The translations under genes were made by a program, and so were the position numbers. Below, one piece after another: positions 52,840-62,330 of a DNA stretch of 64,000 bases. Below the pieces are notes generated by a model. That model did not search any database, had not been told where the DNA came from, and saw only the letters and a program-made list of their open reading frames with translations. Source of the DNA: Pictodentalium vernedei (taxonomy: Eukaryota; Mollusca; Scaphopoda; Dentaliida; Dentaliidae); the NCBI GenBank assembly GCA_031216915.1, contig CM062296.1, forward strand, positions 449,438,287 through 449,502,286, written 5' to 3'. Every line of letters begins with the position of its first letter. The stretch's first letter is position 1.

Positions 52840-54107
52840 TAGGGATCTGCGAATCACAATTTTTTTTTAGAATCGAATCTTGTCTGATATCGAATCAAAT
52901 CATGAATCGAATATTAAACAAGTTATTTCATATTGCACCAAATGGAAGTTATGAAACACTGTGATGACCCTTACAGGACTGACTGAACGCCGTAAACACC
53001 AATAAATAAATATTCTCTGTAGCACCGTCTCTGAAACAGGTAGGCCTATTATCCAAAATTTTAGTTTTTGAAGGCGTAGCTTATTACTATTCATCACAAT
53101 CTGTGACAACAAAGACTGGTTCTGGACATCGTGAGCCACACAGACTCGCAAAATTTCACCTCATTAGCATCAATCAATATTGCACCTTTTGATTTGGAGC
53201 ATGAAAGGGTGATATATCCTGAGATGAGACAGTGTGGGAGTCAGGCGGGAGAGGGGGTACGTTTGGGGATGTATATTAAATTGTGCACTGATGCTTCTGT
53301 TCTTCATTATATCCAGCATTCCATCCATATTTGTATTTATAGTACAATAGGGCTGTACATTGAAGCAGCATCAATACCACAATTGATGTTGCCAGAGACT
53401 GTTCGGTCAAATGGAGACCTTCGGCATGAGAGACCAATACACGAATCCACTCGGTCACTACATCACTCCAGTCTGTTTGTATGGGTACGAAATGACTCAG
53501 TGTGAAGCGACCCAGTACAAAATGTTAAAGGAACAAAACGATCTGGGGGACGAACTAGTAAAGGAACAAAAAGACCCGACACCCTTTTAGTCAGTCATGC
53601 CCAGCGATGGTCTTTGTAATGCGTCGCATTGTTAATACGATTGATTATGGTCAATGGTATTGCCTAACTTTTATTTTTGAGCACATTTTTGCAGACAAGA
53701 TTGTATAGTTTGCAGTGTTAATGTGTTACTATGACCACAAAAATGCACAATTAGTCATATCGAACTGAATATTCGGAACTCTTTCCTAACTGAAGATCAT
53801 TATTCATTGATAAGTAGGTCCGAGAAATTATCTGCATGTCATGCATGACCCATGGATGTTTTATAGTCTATACTACCAACTTAACAATTAAATATTGTCA
53901 ATTACTCAATTAAATATGAATTGAGCCAACATGAATGAATTGTCTGATGCCTATTTTATCCAGTTTTTATTGGAAATGTAATGAATTGCTCTAAACACAA
54001 GAGATTAGAAAAAATCAAACCTTTGGACTGATTTGGGATCGATCTCGAAGCTGGCACATGATATTGAAATCGATTCGAATCAAATCTCAAATATTCGCAG
54101 GACCCTA
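52840..54107. mobile_element. hAT element related to the BED-finger hAT
   Basis: Ends TAGGGATCTGCGAATCAC and ATATTCGCAGGACCCTA match the TIR type of 24243-25363. The flanks CTTGCTTA (52832-52839) and CTTGCCTA (54108-54115) form an 8-bp duplication with one mismatch. Subterminal GAATCGAAT/ATCGATTCGAAT motifs are again present. No BED frame survives. A SINE tail fragment (CACCAATAAATAAATA) is at about 52998. Confidence 0.88.
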
Positions 54108-54340
54108 CTTGCCTACTATCACTAAATTTACCCTCTGTGAACCTCAATCTGAATCAAGGTCTCAAAACTAAACTGAAAGAGGTACCCAGAGGACTCTATG
54201 GGAAAGCATGACAGCTAATTTACCTTCTGGGTATCTCATTCTGCAAATGACAGATTGCTTATTTCCAGACATGCCTGTCAACTAAAGAAAATTTGCCCGG
54301 TGTAACCCAGGTCATGTCTACAGTTCTCCCATTAAACTTA
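54108..54340. repeat. Fragment related to the short hAT MITE at 15445
   Basis: ATCACTAAATTTACCCTCTG, AGGTACCCAGAGGACTCTAT and ACAGATTGCTTATTTCCAGA match inner parts of the 15445-15697 element in the other orientation. Termini are not clear. Confidence 0.5.
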
Positions 54341-54691
54341 TTTATTTATTTACTAGGATTTAATGACATTTCGACATCACCTTGTGTCGGGGACAATTTT
54401 ACGGATGGAGGAAGCTGGAGTGCTGAGAGAGAACCACCTAGCAATGGTAACTGCCGGACTCCCCAACATACTAACTCCACACAAGCAGGGTTAGCATTGG
54501 TTGAAGAAAAGTGTACCATCAAAGTGCAATACTCCTTGGTACACAGAGCCACCATGCCCCCACATGTGGGCAATCAGAATTAAGTGCCTTGCCCAAGGAC
54601 ACATCACAGTTACCCCTGCTGGCAGGGATTGAACTGTGCACCTTTCAGTTTGAAGTCCAATTCTGTAACCACTGAGTCACCACGCTCTCCA
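54341..54691 (-). mobile_element. tRNA-derived SINE, copy 3
   Basis: Reverse-strand copy: GTGACTCAGTGG (A-box-like), CAGTTCAATCCC (B-box-like), CCTTGGGCAAGGCACTTAAT, and tail CTAGTAAATAAATAAATAAG at the left. Flanks TAAACTTAT and TAAACTAAT look like a short target duplication. Confidence 0.88.
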
Positions 54692-54713
54692 GTAAACTAA
54701 TAATATGCTAATA

Positions 54714-55132
54714 CAGTGGAACCCTGTTAATTGAATAGCTGCTTTGCCACTGAAAATTAACAGGAGTATTCAATTAACAAGGATTGTCACTTTCATGTAT
54801 TCTAGAGATTAACTTAGCATTTATTCCATTATATCTTGTTTGACAGAGCTCCATGAGCTCTGTCAAACAAGATGTAATAGATTAAATGCCTGTATTGAGT
54901 GTACGTGGGCCAAATAGGTCTATAAACAAAGGAAAACTGGGGAGAGTCAGGGTAATTTCTCAACGGGTTACAAGATTTTTTATTCAATTAACAGGAGTTT
55001 ACTCTATAACCTATATTCAATTAACAGGTCAGATTTGTACTCAAGGTATGGTAAATGGTTTTATGTTGGGAAATTATATTCAATTAACAGGGATATACAA
55101 TTAAGAGATATCCAATTTAGTGGGCTCCACTG
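54714..55132. mobile_element. Tigger/pogo-like MITE
   Basis: Ends CAGTGGAACCC and GGGCTCCACTG flanked by TA dinucleotides (54712-54713, 55133-55134), as for Tc1/mariner-pogo elements. ATTCAATTAACAGG and variants are repeated at least five times inside. A TTAA-type hairpin (CTTGTTTGACAGAGCTCC/GAGCTCTGTCAAACAAG) is inserted near 54800-54890. Confidence 0.75.
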
Positions 55133-55239
55133 TATTATGTGACACGCCATTGGAAAGGGCTCAGCATTTTCCAACCATGTGTTACATAACATCATTTTAT
55201 CAGCGAAGATTCACGATGATGTTCTTTTTTTTAGTATGG

Positions 55240-56405
55240 TAGACCTGGGAGGTTTTGATTTTTTAAGATCCAGTTTTGGTTTCAGTAAAAAAAAATAGGT
55301 TTCGGTTCAGTTTTTCTACGTGTTAAGAACATATTGTAAATAAAACTTTAGGATTTTTAACTTGGAAATAATGTGCAATAGTTCACACAACACCACTCAC
55401 CACAAAAAGTTCTGTCTGTAAGTATCTCCATTGGACTCAGCCTGCAGTACAGCCGCCATGGAATGGTAGTAGTTTTCCGCAAATATTCGGTCTTACCTGG
55501 TGTTTCATTCACTGAAAAGTTTATGGCGATTCCATTATTTTATGTCGAAGATTCGCAGTTGTCGCCCGTGTGGAAATATTGACCATGCAAGTATTTTGAC
55601 CTTTCCATGACAACCATACTGTAACTTCCCTTTGATCATTCTTAGGGGTTCTAAGGAATCAGTTGCTAAGCCTATTGAGTCTGCAAAAAACACAAATTAG
55701 GGTAATAAATAAATAAAGTTCATGTAAGGCCTAAAAAAATTAAAAATCTGTTTCTCAGGCCCTCCCACATGGTCCTTTTGGCTGCCGCACTCTCTCTTTT
55801 TATAACCAATGCAAACTTTAAAAAAAATAAAAATTGAATGGTTTATGTCTGATATTTTAACAAAGTTAAAAAAAATTGATAAATTTGTCCCTTGAGTGCA
55901 AGAAGGCTTTGCAATGCTTTAGCATTGCAAAGCCTTCTTGCTCTCAAGGGACGAAATACACCACCACTCATGCTTCTCCATAGATTATGAGGCCTAAAAC
56001 ATACCAAGGACATGAACTTTTGGTGGGAAAGAAATAATTACAGAAATAAAAAAATAAAATAAAAACCCGCTCGCCCACATGGAATTTTACAAATAATGGC
56101 CTGAGAAACAGAAGATCTACTTTGTGTGGCCTAATCTATGTTGTGTTCTCATTGAGAAATTTTCTACTTTATTAACATGTCCAGTGGACGAGTCAATAAA
56201 GGAGAAACTTTCACAATAATATGACATATTTTCCCTTTTTTCCAGATAGACAAAGTGACAAGAGTCCATAGAGGCCACTAGTTCAGTTCCCTACCAGTAT
56301 GCACAAACACAGTAAAATTGTTGGCTATATTTTTGTAGGATCTTGCAGTACGGTTTTCTGGTTTGCTGCCAAAACCAGAACCAAACTGAAAAACACCCAG
56401 CTCTG
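55240..56405. mobile_element. Inverted-repeat element with AGAGCTGGG-type ends, copy 2
   Basis: Ends TAGACCTGGGAGG and CACCCAGCTCTG. Interior homologous to 33594-34420, but carrying a Harbinger-like MITE (55738-56131) at a site that is empty in copy 1 (GTTCATCTAATCGTTGTTG at 34129). Confidence 0.62.
55738..56131. mobile_element. PIF/Harbinger-like MITE
   Basis: TIRs GGCCTAAAAAAATTAAAAAT then CTGTTTCTCAGGCC, and GGCCTGAGAAACAGAAGATC ending GTGTGGCC. The flanks are TAA on both sides (55735-55737, 56132-56134), the 3-bp duplication typical of this superfamily. Central palindrome GCAATGCTTTAGCATTGC. The empty site is visible at 34129. Confidence 0.75.
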
Positions 56406-56427
56406 TGGTAGTGCCCTGCAAAGCTTT

Positions 56428-56575
56428 ACCCCTTTACTAAATTGATGAGCTTGGTCCAATTGGGGTCATAACCTATGTTTTTGAGACAAAAAATGAAAAA
56501 AATGATAAAAATTAATTGCCGATTTTTTAGAATAACGCTGGCCGGTTTTGGCCGTTACGTTTTGTAAAGGGTTAA
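56428..56575 (-). mobile_element. TTAA hairpin MITE, truncated copy on the reverse strand
   Basis: GGGGTCATAACCTATGTTTT, ACGCTGGCCGGTTTTGGCC and the terminus TTTGTAAAGGGTTAA match copy 1 at 7027 in reverse. The other half of the hairpin is missing. Confidence 0.7.
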
Positions 56576-58192
56576 TATTCTCTTTGACTCCAAATAATCC
56601 TGATGATTTGATTCGATTGGAGTGATTGGCTGATTGGGAAATTTTTCCAATCATAGAGGTGTTCTCGCAATCCTGCTATGTGTTGTCTTGAACTCTTCTG
56701 TGATCATGTCTCCTGGAAAGGAGACCTGATAAAAGAATATGGTTTAATCCTGGGAATGGAAATTGCATGGCTCTGGCGCTCCTGGTTCTGAAATTCATTT
56801 ATGATACCCGGTACCATAGACCATGGTATCAATGATTGTGAATTATAGTTTATGAGATTATGGTGAATACCAAGTTCTTCCAAGACCAGCTGTGCCATTG
56901 GTGCTATGGTTTAATCTTGCAAATGGGAATTTCACAGTTACTGGTTCTGAAAATTAGTCCTAATTCCCGGGAAATTCATTGACCAGAATTGGGAATCAAA
57001 GGTTGCAGAATGCAACCTTTGGTTCCCAGTTCTGTCCCATGAATTTCTTGGGTATCAGATGATAATATCATGAAGAGAGATTGTGAACTAGCTGTGTGCA
57101 AGTTTTTCTTTGAGAGTTATTGCCCTTACTGGACTCAGATGGCATCCCATGGCATTGCACTTATTTTGAATGTGACTTGTAAATTAGCTTATGTACTACT
57201 AGATGTTAGAGACTAGTACATGAGATAGTTTTAAATTGTGTCTGCAACATGCTGCATGTATTTTGGGTAAAGGAAGATCATTTGCAAAGCATTTCATTGT
57301 GAAATTATGTAATACTACTGGATTACAAGTTGAGTTTGTTGTTTGAACAATTTTGCTTCATTGAACAATGGGCTATCCATGCAGAATCCACATAACCTGT
57401 TTGTAAGTTAACGTCAGTCATGAAATGTTGTGCCATGCAGTTTTGGCCTTTCTTTGCAAAAGATTTCTATTAGAAGTATGGGTGATTGTTCAAGAATAAA
57501 TTACTTTCTTCCTGGAATCTGTTTCATTTAGATGGTGACCAAACCAGAATACAAGCAACCTGTCATTTGTAAATGAGGTCCTCAGAGGGTGAATTTGCCA
57601 TGGTAAATTACCAAACATAATTTTATCAGAAAAAATTAAAGATCCACAATGCTGTTGCAAATATTCTAGAACAGGTCATAGTCAAGGGTGAAGAGTGCCT
57701 CGATGGGGAGGGGTGGGGGTTCATGTGCCCTTTTTGCCAGAGGTCCACTAATCGAAAAATACTTAACTTTTCTGAGAACTGAAGCAGAGAAAGACTGGAG
57801 TATTTGTTTGTATATTTGTAATATATTTTAGTTCACTCATTTTTGATAAATACCAAACAAAGGTGCTATATTATTGGGGGTGGGGGAGGGGGCGGGGGCT
57901 AAAGCTTTATATGTACAGTGTCCATACTATTGAGTGTCACTTTACAATTTATGATATGCTATAAACTCCCACTCTTAACTCATACCCAGAGTCAAGTGCC
58001 TTTTTTGGTACTCCTGCCTCCTTGCCCTTGGATGCTTCCGGCAATCTTGGTTACAGTACTATGTTGGTCAGATTGACTTCTACAAGACAGTGTTTTGTGT
58101 TATTCATATGTTGTGTACATGTACATTCATTTTTACAGTGAATAAATTGAAAGCAAGAAGAAACATAAAAAAAGAGACTTGTTGTCTTTGTT
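56576..58192. other. No gene seen; inverted repeats only
   Basis: The inverted repeat 56964-57052 (TTCCCGGGAAATTCATTGAC, AATCAAAGGTTGCA and its inverse) suggests a small foldback element. A shorter one at 56795-56830 pairs GATACCCGGTACCAT with ATGGTATC. G-rich patches occur near 57700 and 57880. No exon-like frame. Confidence 0.55.
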
Positions 58193-58328
58193 TAACCCTC
58201 TGTATACAAATGTCAAAAAATATTGAAATTTCAAGCTGCAAATAGTTACCATAATGCAGCAGGGAATGTAACCAATTCAATACTGTTCCATAGAGCTCCC
58301 TGAGCATTGCCAAACAAAATTGAATTTG

Positions 58329-58546
58329 TTAATCCTTTAGAAAGTAATGGCCAAAAGCAGTCAGCGTTATTCACAAAAATCACCATTCAGTTTTCATTTA
58401 TTTCTTCTCAAAAACATTGCTTATGGCTCCTCATGGGAATGAGCTCAAAATGCATATTCCAGTGAGGGGTCATAAGCTATGATTTTGCCCCCCAAAAAGT
58501 TGCTTCTTGAAATTCTGTATTTTGACATCAGTGTGGAGGGAGTTAA
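58329..58546. mobile_element. TTAA hairpin MITE, copy with one degenerate end
   Basis: TTAATCCTTTAGAAAGTAAT and GGCCAAAAGCAGTCAGCG at the left, central GCTTATGGCTCCTCA / GAGGGGTCATAAGC, right side ending AGTTAA. It directly follows another TTAA repeat (58193-58332, TTAACCCTCTGTATACAAAT), with a shared TTAA. Confidence 0.65.
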
Positions 58547-59583
58547 TAATAGCACTATCAGTCACAAGATTGGAGATCTGTGATTCTTTCATTGGATTAT
58601 TAGATAATACCTCATCATTATCAAACAAGTACAAAAATCTGTAATTGTTGAATCTATTAATCTTCTGATGCATGGTTCCCACCCAAATGAAAGTCTTTGA
58701 ATTGTGGCCATTTCCTTGAAAGGTGCTTGAATTTGTTTCTGTTCTTTAAAGTACTACCCACCCCCCCCCCCCCCCCCCCCCCTATGAAAAATACTTAACC
58801 ATTCACACATTGATGTGAACAAATTCACTAATGGAACAAGGAAATCAACCAATTTAATCTTGACAAGCCTCATTGAGCTCTGTCAAACAAGGTTGTATTG
58901 GTTAAATGTCTAGTTGCATTGTGGGATAAAATGCTTTTTGATATTTTTGTTCAGTGGTGGCGTCAGAATTTTCCAGACATGGGGATTGTGTATTGCAATG
59001 GGAGGGCTGGGGTATTCCTTATTCCCAATAAGCCAAGAGTAAAGGAGGCCTCTTCCTGATGGGTGGGTGAGATGCTAGACTTCTCTGATATGGGACATAG
59101 CCACCCCCGGCGTCACCTTTACCTGTTGGATAATGTGCAGTAAGGGGGTATTCAAGTGGAATTCTGCATCTTAAAACCACTAGCTGGACAATTTTGACTC
59201 GGTGAGACAGGGGGAGGGGCGGGGGGTTGTGCTAATGGAATTTACCACTTGTTTGAAATTATGAAGTGATAGTTGGAAGTTTGCCTACCAGGGGAAGGGG
59301 TGCAGTTGGAAGTCTAGAGGTGGACACCCCCTTCTGAGCATCCTCAGTTACAGTTACATCCCTGATAACATACATGTGATGCCACAAAATCGGTCAGGAG
59401 CCAAATTTCTTTGATCTATATATTGTCCTTAAAGTGGAACAAAGTGCTATCTGCAATGCTTGCTTTAGATTTGCAGATGGCACCTTGTTGCACCCAAGGA
59501 ACAATATATCTGGCTAGTTGGGTTTTCCACAAATAAGGTCATCAATGCTGAAATTCGAAATTGTTTGTGTTGTGTTCATTCAG
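58547..59583. other. No gene seen; 22-C run and TTAA repeat piece
   Basis: 22 C at 58761-58782. A TTAA-family fragment lies at about 58798-58915 (TTAACCATTCACACATTG to GAGCTCTGTCAAACAAGG). The rest is unique A/T-rich sequence leading to the candidate exon at 59584. Confidence 0.55.
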
Positions 59584-59709
59584 GCACGGCTCGCCCTATG
59601 GACCAAGGTGGCCAATGACCAGGAGGCCCCATGGCTCAACATGGACCCACAAGGTAAAAAGGGCTCACAGGGTGGAGGAGGGGGAGACGATGACCTTGTG
59701 CTTTTGTAG
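59584..59709 (+). CDS. Candidate 3'-terminal exon of an unidentified gene
   Basis: A T-rich tract and CAG (59581-59583) precede an open frame ARLALWTKVANDQEAPWLNM, then DPQGKKGSQGGGGGDDDLVL, L and TAG. G/C content rises sharply at the putative acceptor and the peptide is well mixed at first, then Gly/Asp-rich and acidic at its end, as in a protein C-terminus. I do not recognise the family, and no upstream exon is seen in the window. It could instead be a repeat fragment or a chance frame. Confidence 0.4.
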   Translation, partial: ARLALWTKVANDQEAPWLNMDPQGKKGSQGGGGGDDDLVLL

Positions 59710-60189
59710 GAATTTGAATTAATGTATCGTAAATCGCCAAATGGGATCTCTTCAGATACACATTGCATAATATATGGGCCACAGTCGGGTACCACGGACT
59801 GCTGTGGGCCCTCACATTGGTCCTGGAGGCTAGACTGGGTTCCAGCGTGTGCACATGAAGAACCCCTGGACAATATAGACCACATACGGACCCCCACAAT
59901 GGCCCACCACACTCGACAGTGGTCCCACGTATATGTGCACGATGCGGCCATCCCCACCCTGACATATAGACTTCTTTATTGAAGGTTGTACTTTATTCAA
60001 GTATATCTCGAAACGCACTACAGGCCTACGCTTTTTCTTCCATGGGGGTACTTTTCTTTAAGTCAATGACGAAACAGAATGGGGGGGGGGGGGGGCAGGC
60101 CTGGCCCCCCTAAAATGTTTGCTGCACCCCTAAAATAGTCTCCAATATAGCACTATATAAATGCCCCAGATTCACTATCAGGGCATTGA
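59710..60189. other. Possible 3' UTR or unclassified sequence
   Basis: 59740-59980 is more G/C-rich than its surroundings and open in several frames on both strands, without recognisable protein. 15 G at 60081-60095. It could be the 3' UTR of the candidate exon. Confidence 0.35.
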
Positions 60190-62330
60190 ATTTTGCACAA
60201 TTTTGTTATATTCGTTTACGACTTAGAATAATTTGCCTCATCAGTCTGAATTTTGTCTGGAGGTTTATGGACAAATTTTTCCGAAACTTGTTATGCATTT
60301 TCACCACCATAGAAACCTGTGCATGTGCGATTATAGTTCTGGTGGGACAATTTTTGCAAGTTATGCCCCTTTACGACTTGGAATAATTTGCCTCATCACT
60401 CTGAATTTTGTCGGGAGATTTTCTTGGAGGTTTATGGACAAATTCTTCCAAAACCTGGTGTGCCCGTTCGCCACCATGTGAACCTGTGCATCTGCAATTA
60501 TAGTTATGGTCGGACTATTTTTTACCAGATTTATGCCCCCTTTCGATTTAGAATAATTTGCCTCATTGGTCTGAATTTTGTCCGGAGGTTTTCTCGGGAT
60601 TTTATGGACCATTTCTTTCGACAGTTTGCAAGCATGTTTACTACCATGAGAACCTGTGAATGTGCGAATATAGTTCCAGTGGGACTATTGTCGCCAGAAT
60701 TATGCCTCTTTTCGACTTATAATAATTTGCCTCATAGGTCTGAATGTTCTCCGGGGCTTTTCTTGGAGGTTTATAGACCAATTCTTTCCAAGCTTGGTAT
60801 GCACGTTGACCACCATGGGAAGGGATCGGGAAGATTCAGCCTTGGATTTTCAGTTCCTGGTAAGATTCGGCCGGGAGACTCGGCCCGTGTACTCATGTTC
60901 AGTCTGGGGGGGGGGGGGGGGGGGGAGGGGGGTGGCAATTGACATAACTGACAAGCGACAATATTATTGACAAGATGTTTAAGGTAATTATTAATTCTAA
61001 TAACATTAGATAACATTATTTCACAACTTAACAACACAAAAACTCAAACACTACAATTTTACATATTATACTATATGTACGAAATGTCAGCCAAAACACT
61101 GGTGGTGGTACAAGTGTAATCTTTTAAAGATATAAAGATATAATTACAAAAGTTCTTTTTTAGTTTTTCCAAGTCTGTAAATTTTATTTGTAAACATGGA
61201 GGCATTCGGTCGTTCTAACATCTACGTCTCAAAAGTTGGTTCATAGTGAATCAATTTCCTTCTCAATGGAATGATGAATAAACAGTTTTAGCGCGCTGAA
61301 GGCGCACAGGGACGATGTGGGATTTGAAATCCCTTGCTCCCCAAATAACTTTATTTGCTTATTAATTCATCTTCGGGTTATTTGACGCCCGATATATCAT
61401 ATGGGGGTCATAGAGTGAGTGTGTATGTGTGTGTGTGGGGGGGGGGGGGGGGGGGGGGGCAATATTTAATGTAGTAAAGAAACAAACAAGCTCGGTAACT
61501 TCCAATGGCCACTCAACGGCAATAAAGATATCTACAGAATATCATAATAAAAAAAATGCACATTGACGAGAGAAACAACTTGCGAGGTACCGCCAAAACT
61601 AAACAAACTCAACGGAAACTTCCAAGTGACAATAGCAAACAACATTTCTCATTTAGTGAAGTCAACCATCGAAGTTAAAAAAAATAATTCCCGCAGACAG
61701 TGAACTATATGTTTCAAGTCAATTGATGGAATAGTTCTAGTAGTAACTGGACATGTTTCGGATTCTAATATTTTGGATTCAAATGTTGGACTTATAATTA
61801 ATGGATTACATTCAAGCAAAGAGGTAAGAAATTTTTTTCACAAAGTAGACAAAATTCTTATCAAAGCTCCTTAAAAAAAAATGTTCCATACGAAATATAA
61901 AATTCTCATAAAAAATCATTAAAATATATTCAAATAATAATTTTTCTAAATAACTGAATAAAATATAAATTTCAAAAAATTAAACTCAAAGTGAGAAGAT
62001 TCGGCCCACCACCAGGGCCGAATCTTCCTGGCCGAATCTTCCCAGGGCTGATTATTCCCTGACCCCATGAGAACCTGTGCATGTGCTTTTATACTTCTGG
62101 TGGGACTATTTTTACCAGGCTTATGCGCCTTTACAACTTAGAATAATTTGCTCTTCAGTCTGAATTTTGTCTGGAGATTTTCTTGGACAAATTTTTACAA
62201 AACTTGGTGTGCATGTTCACCACCATGTAAACCTGTGCACCTGCGATTATAGATCCGGTCGGACTATTTTTGCCAGAGTTATGCCCCTTTTCGATTTAAA
62301 ATAATTTAACACATTGGGTCTCGTTTCCTA
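60190..62330 (+). repeat. Minisatellite of about 170-base units, interrupted
   Basis: Units share GAATAATTTGCCTCAT, CTGAATTTTGTC, GGAGGTTTATGGACAA, CACCACCATG..AACCTGTGCA and GGTGGGAC..TTTTTGCC, starting near 60225, 60380, 60550 and 60720, and resuming at 62067 and 62230 after the insert 60822-62065. No coding capacity; possibly the inside of a tandem-repeat element like those at 18240 and 48014. Confidence 0.8.
60822..62065. mobile_element. hAT-like element inserted in the minisatellite
   Basis: Ends GGGATCGGGAAGATTCAGCC and GGGCTGATTATTCCCTGACCC (inverted). The flanks CATGGGAA (60814-60821) and CATGAGAA (62066-62073) form an 8-bp duplication with one mismatch. Subterminal AAGATTCGGCC motifs repeat on both sides. 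Contains G runs of 21 (60906-60926) and 23 (61437-61459). No transposase. Confidence 0.82.

Noticed and set aside
53131-53505. 124-residue frame in the hAT at 52840
   Set aside because: No BED finger or transposase motif could be read in it. Likely chance.
54293-54583. 96-residue frame and its antisense partner
   Set aside because: Both fall inside the reverse-strand SINE.
60388-60942. 184-residue frame
   Set aside because: It runs through minisatellite units and a poly-G tract. The apparent peptide repeats reflect the DNA repeat.
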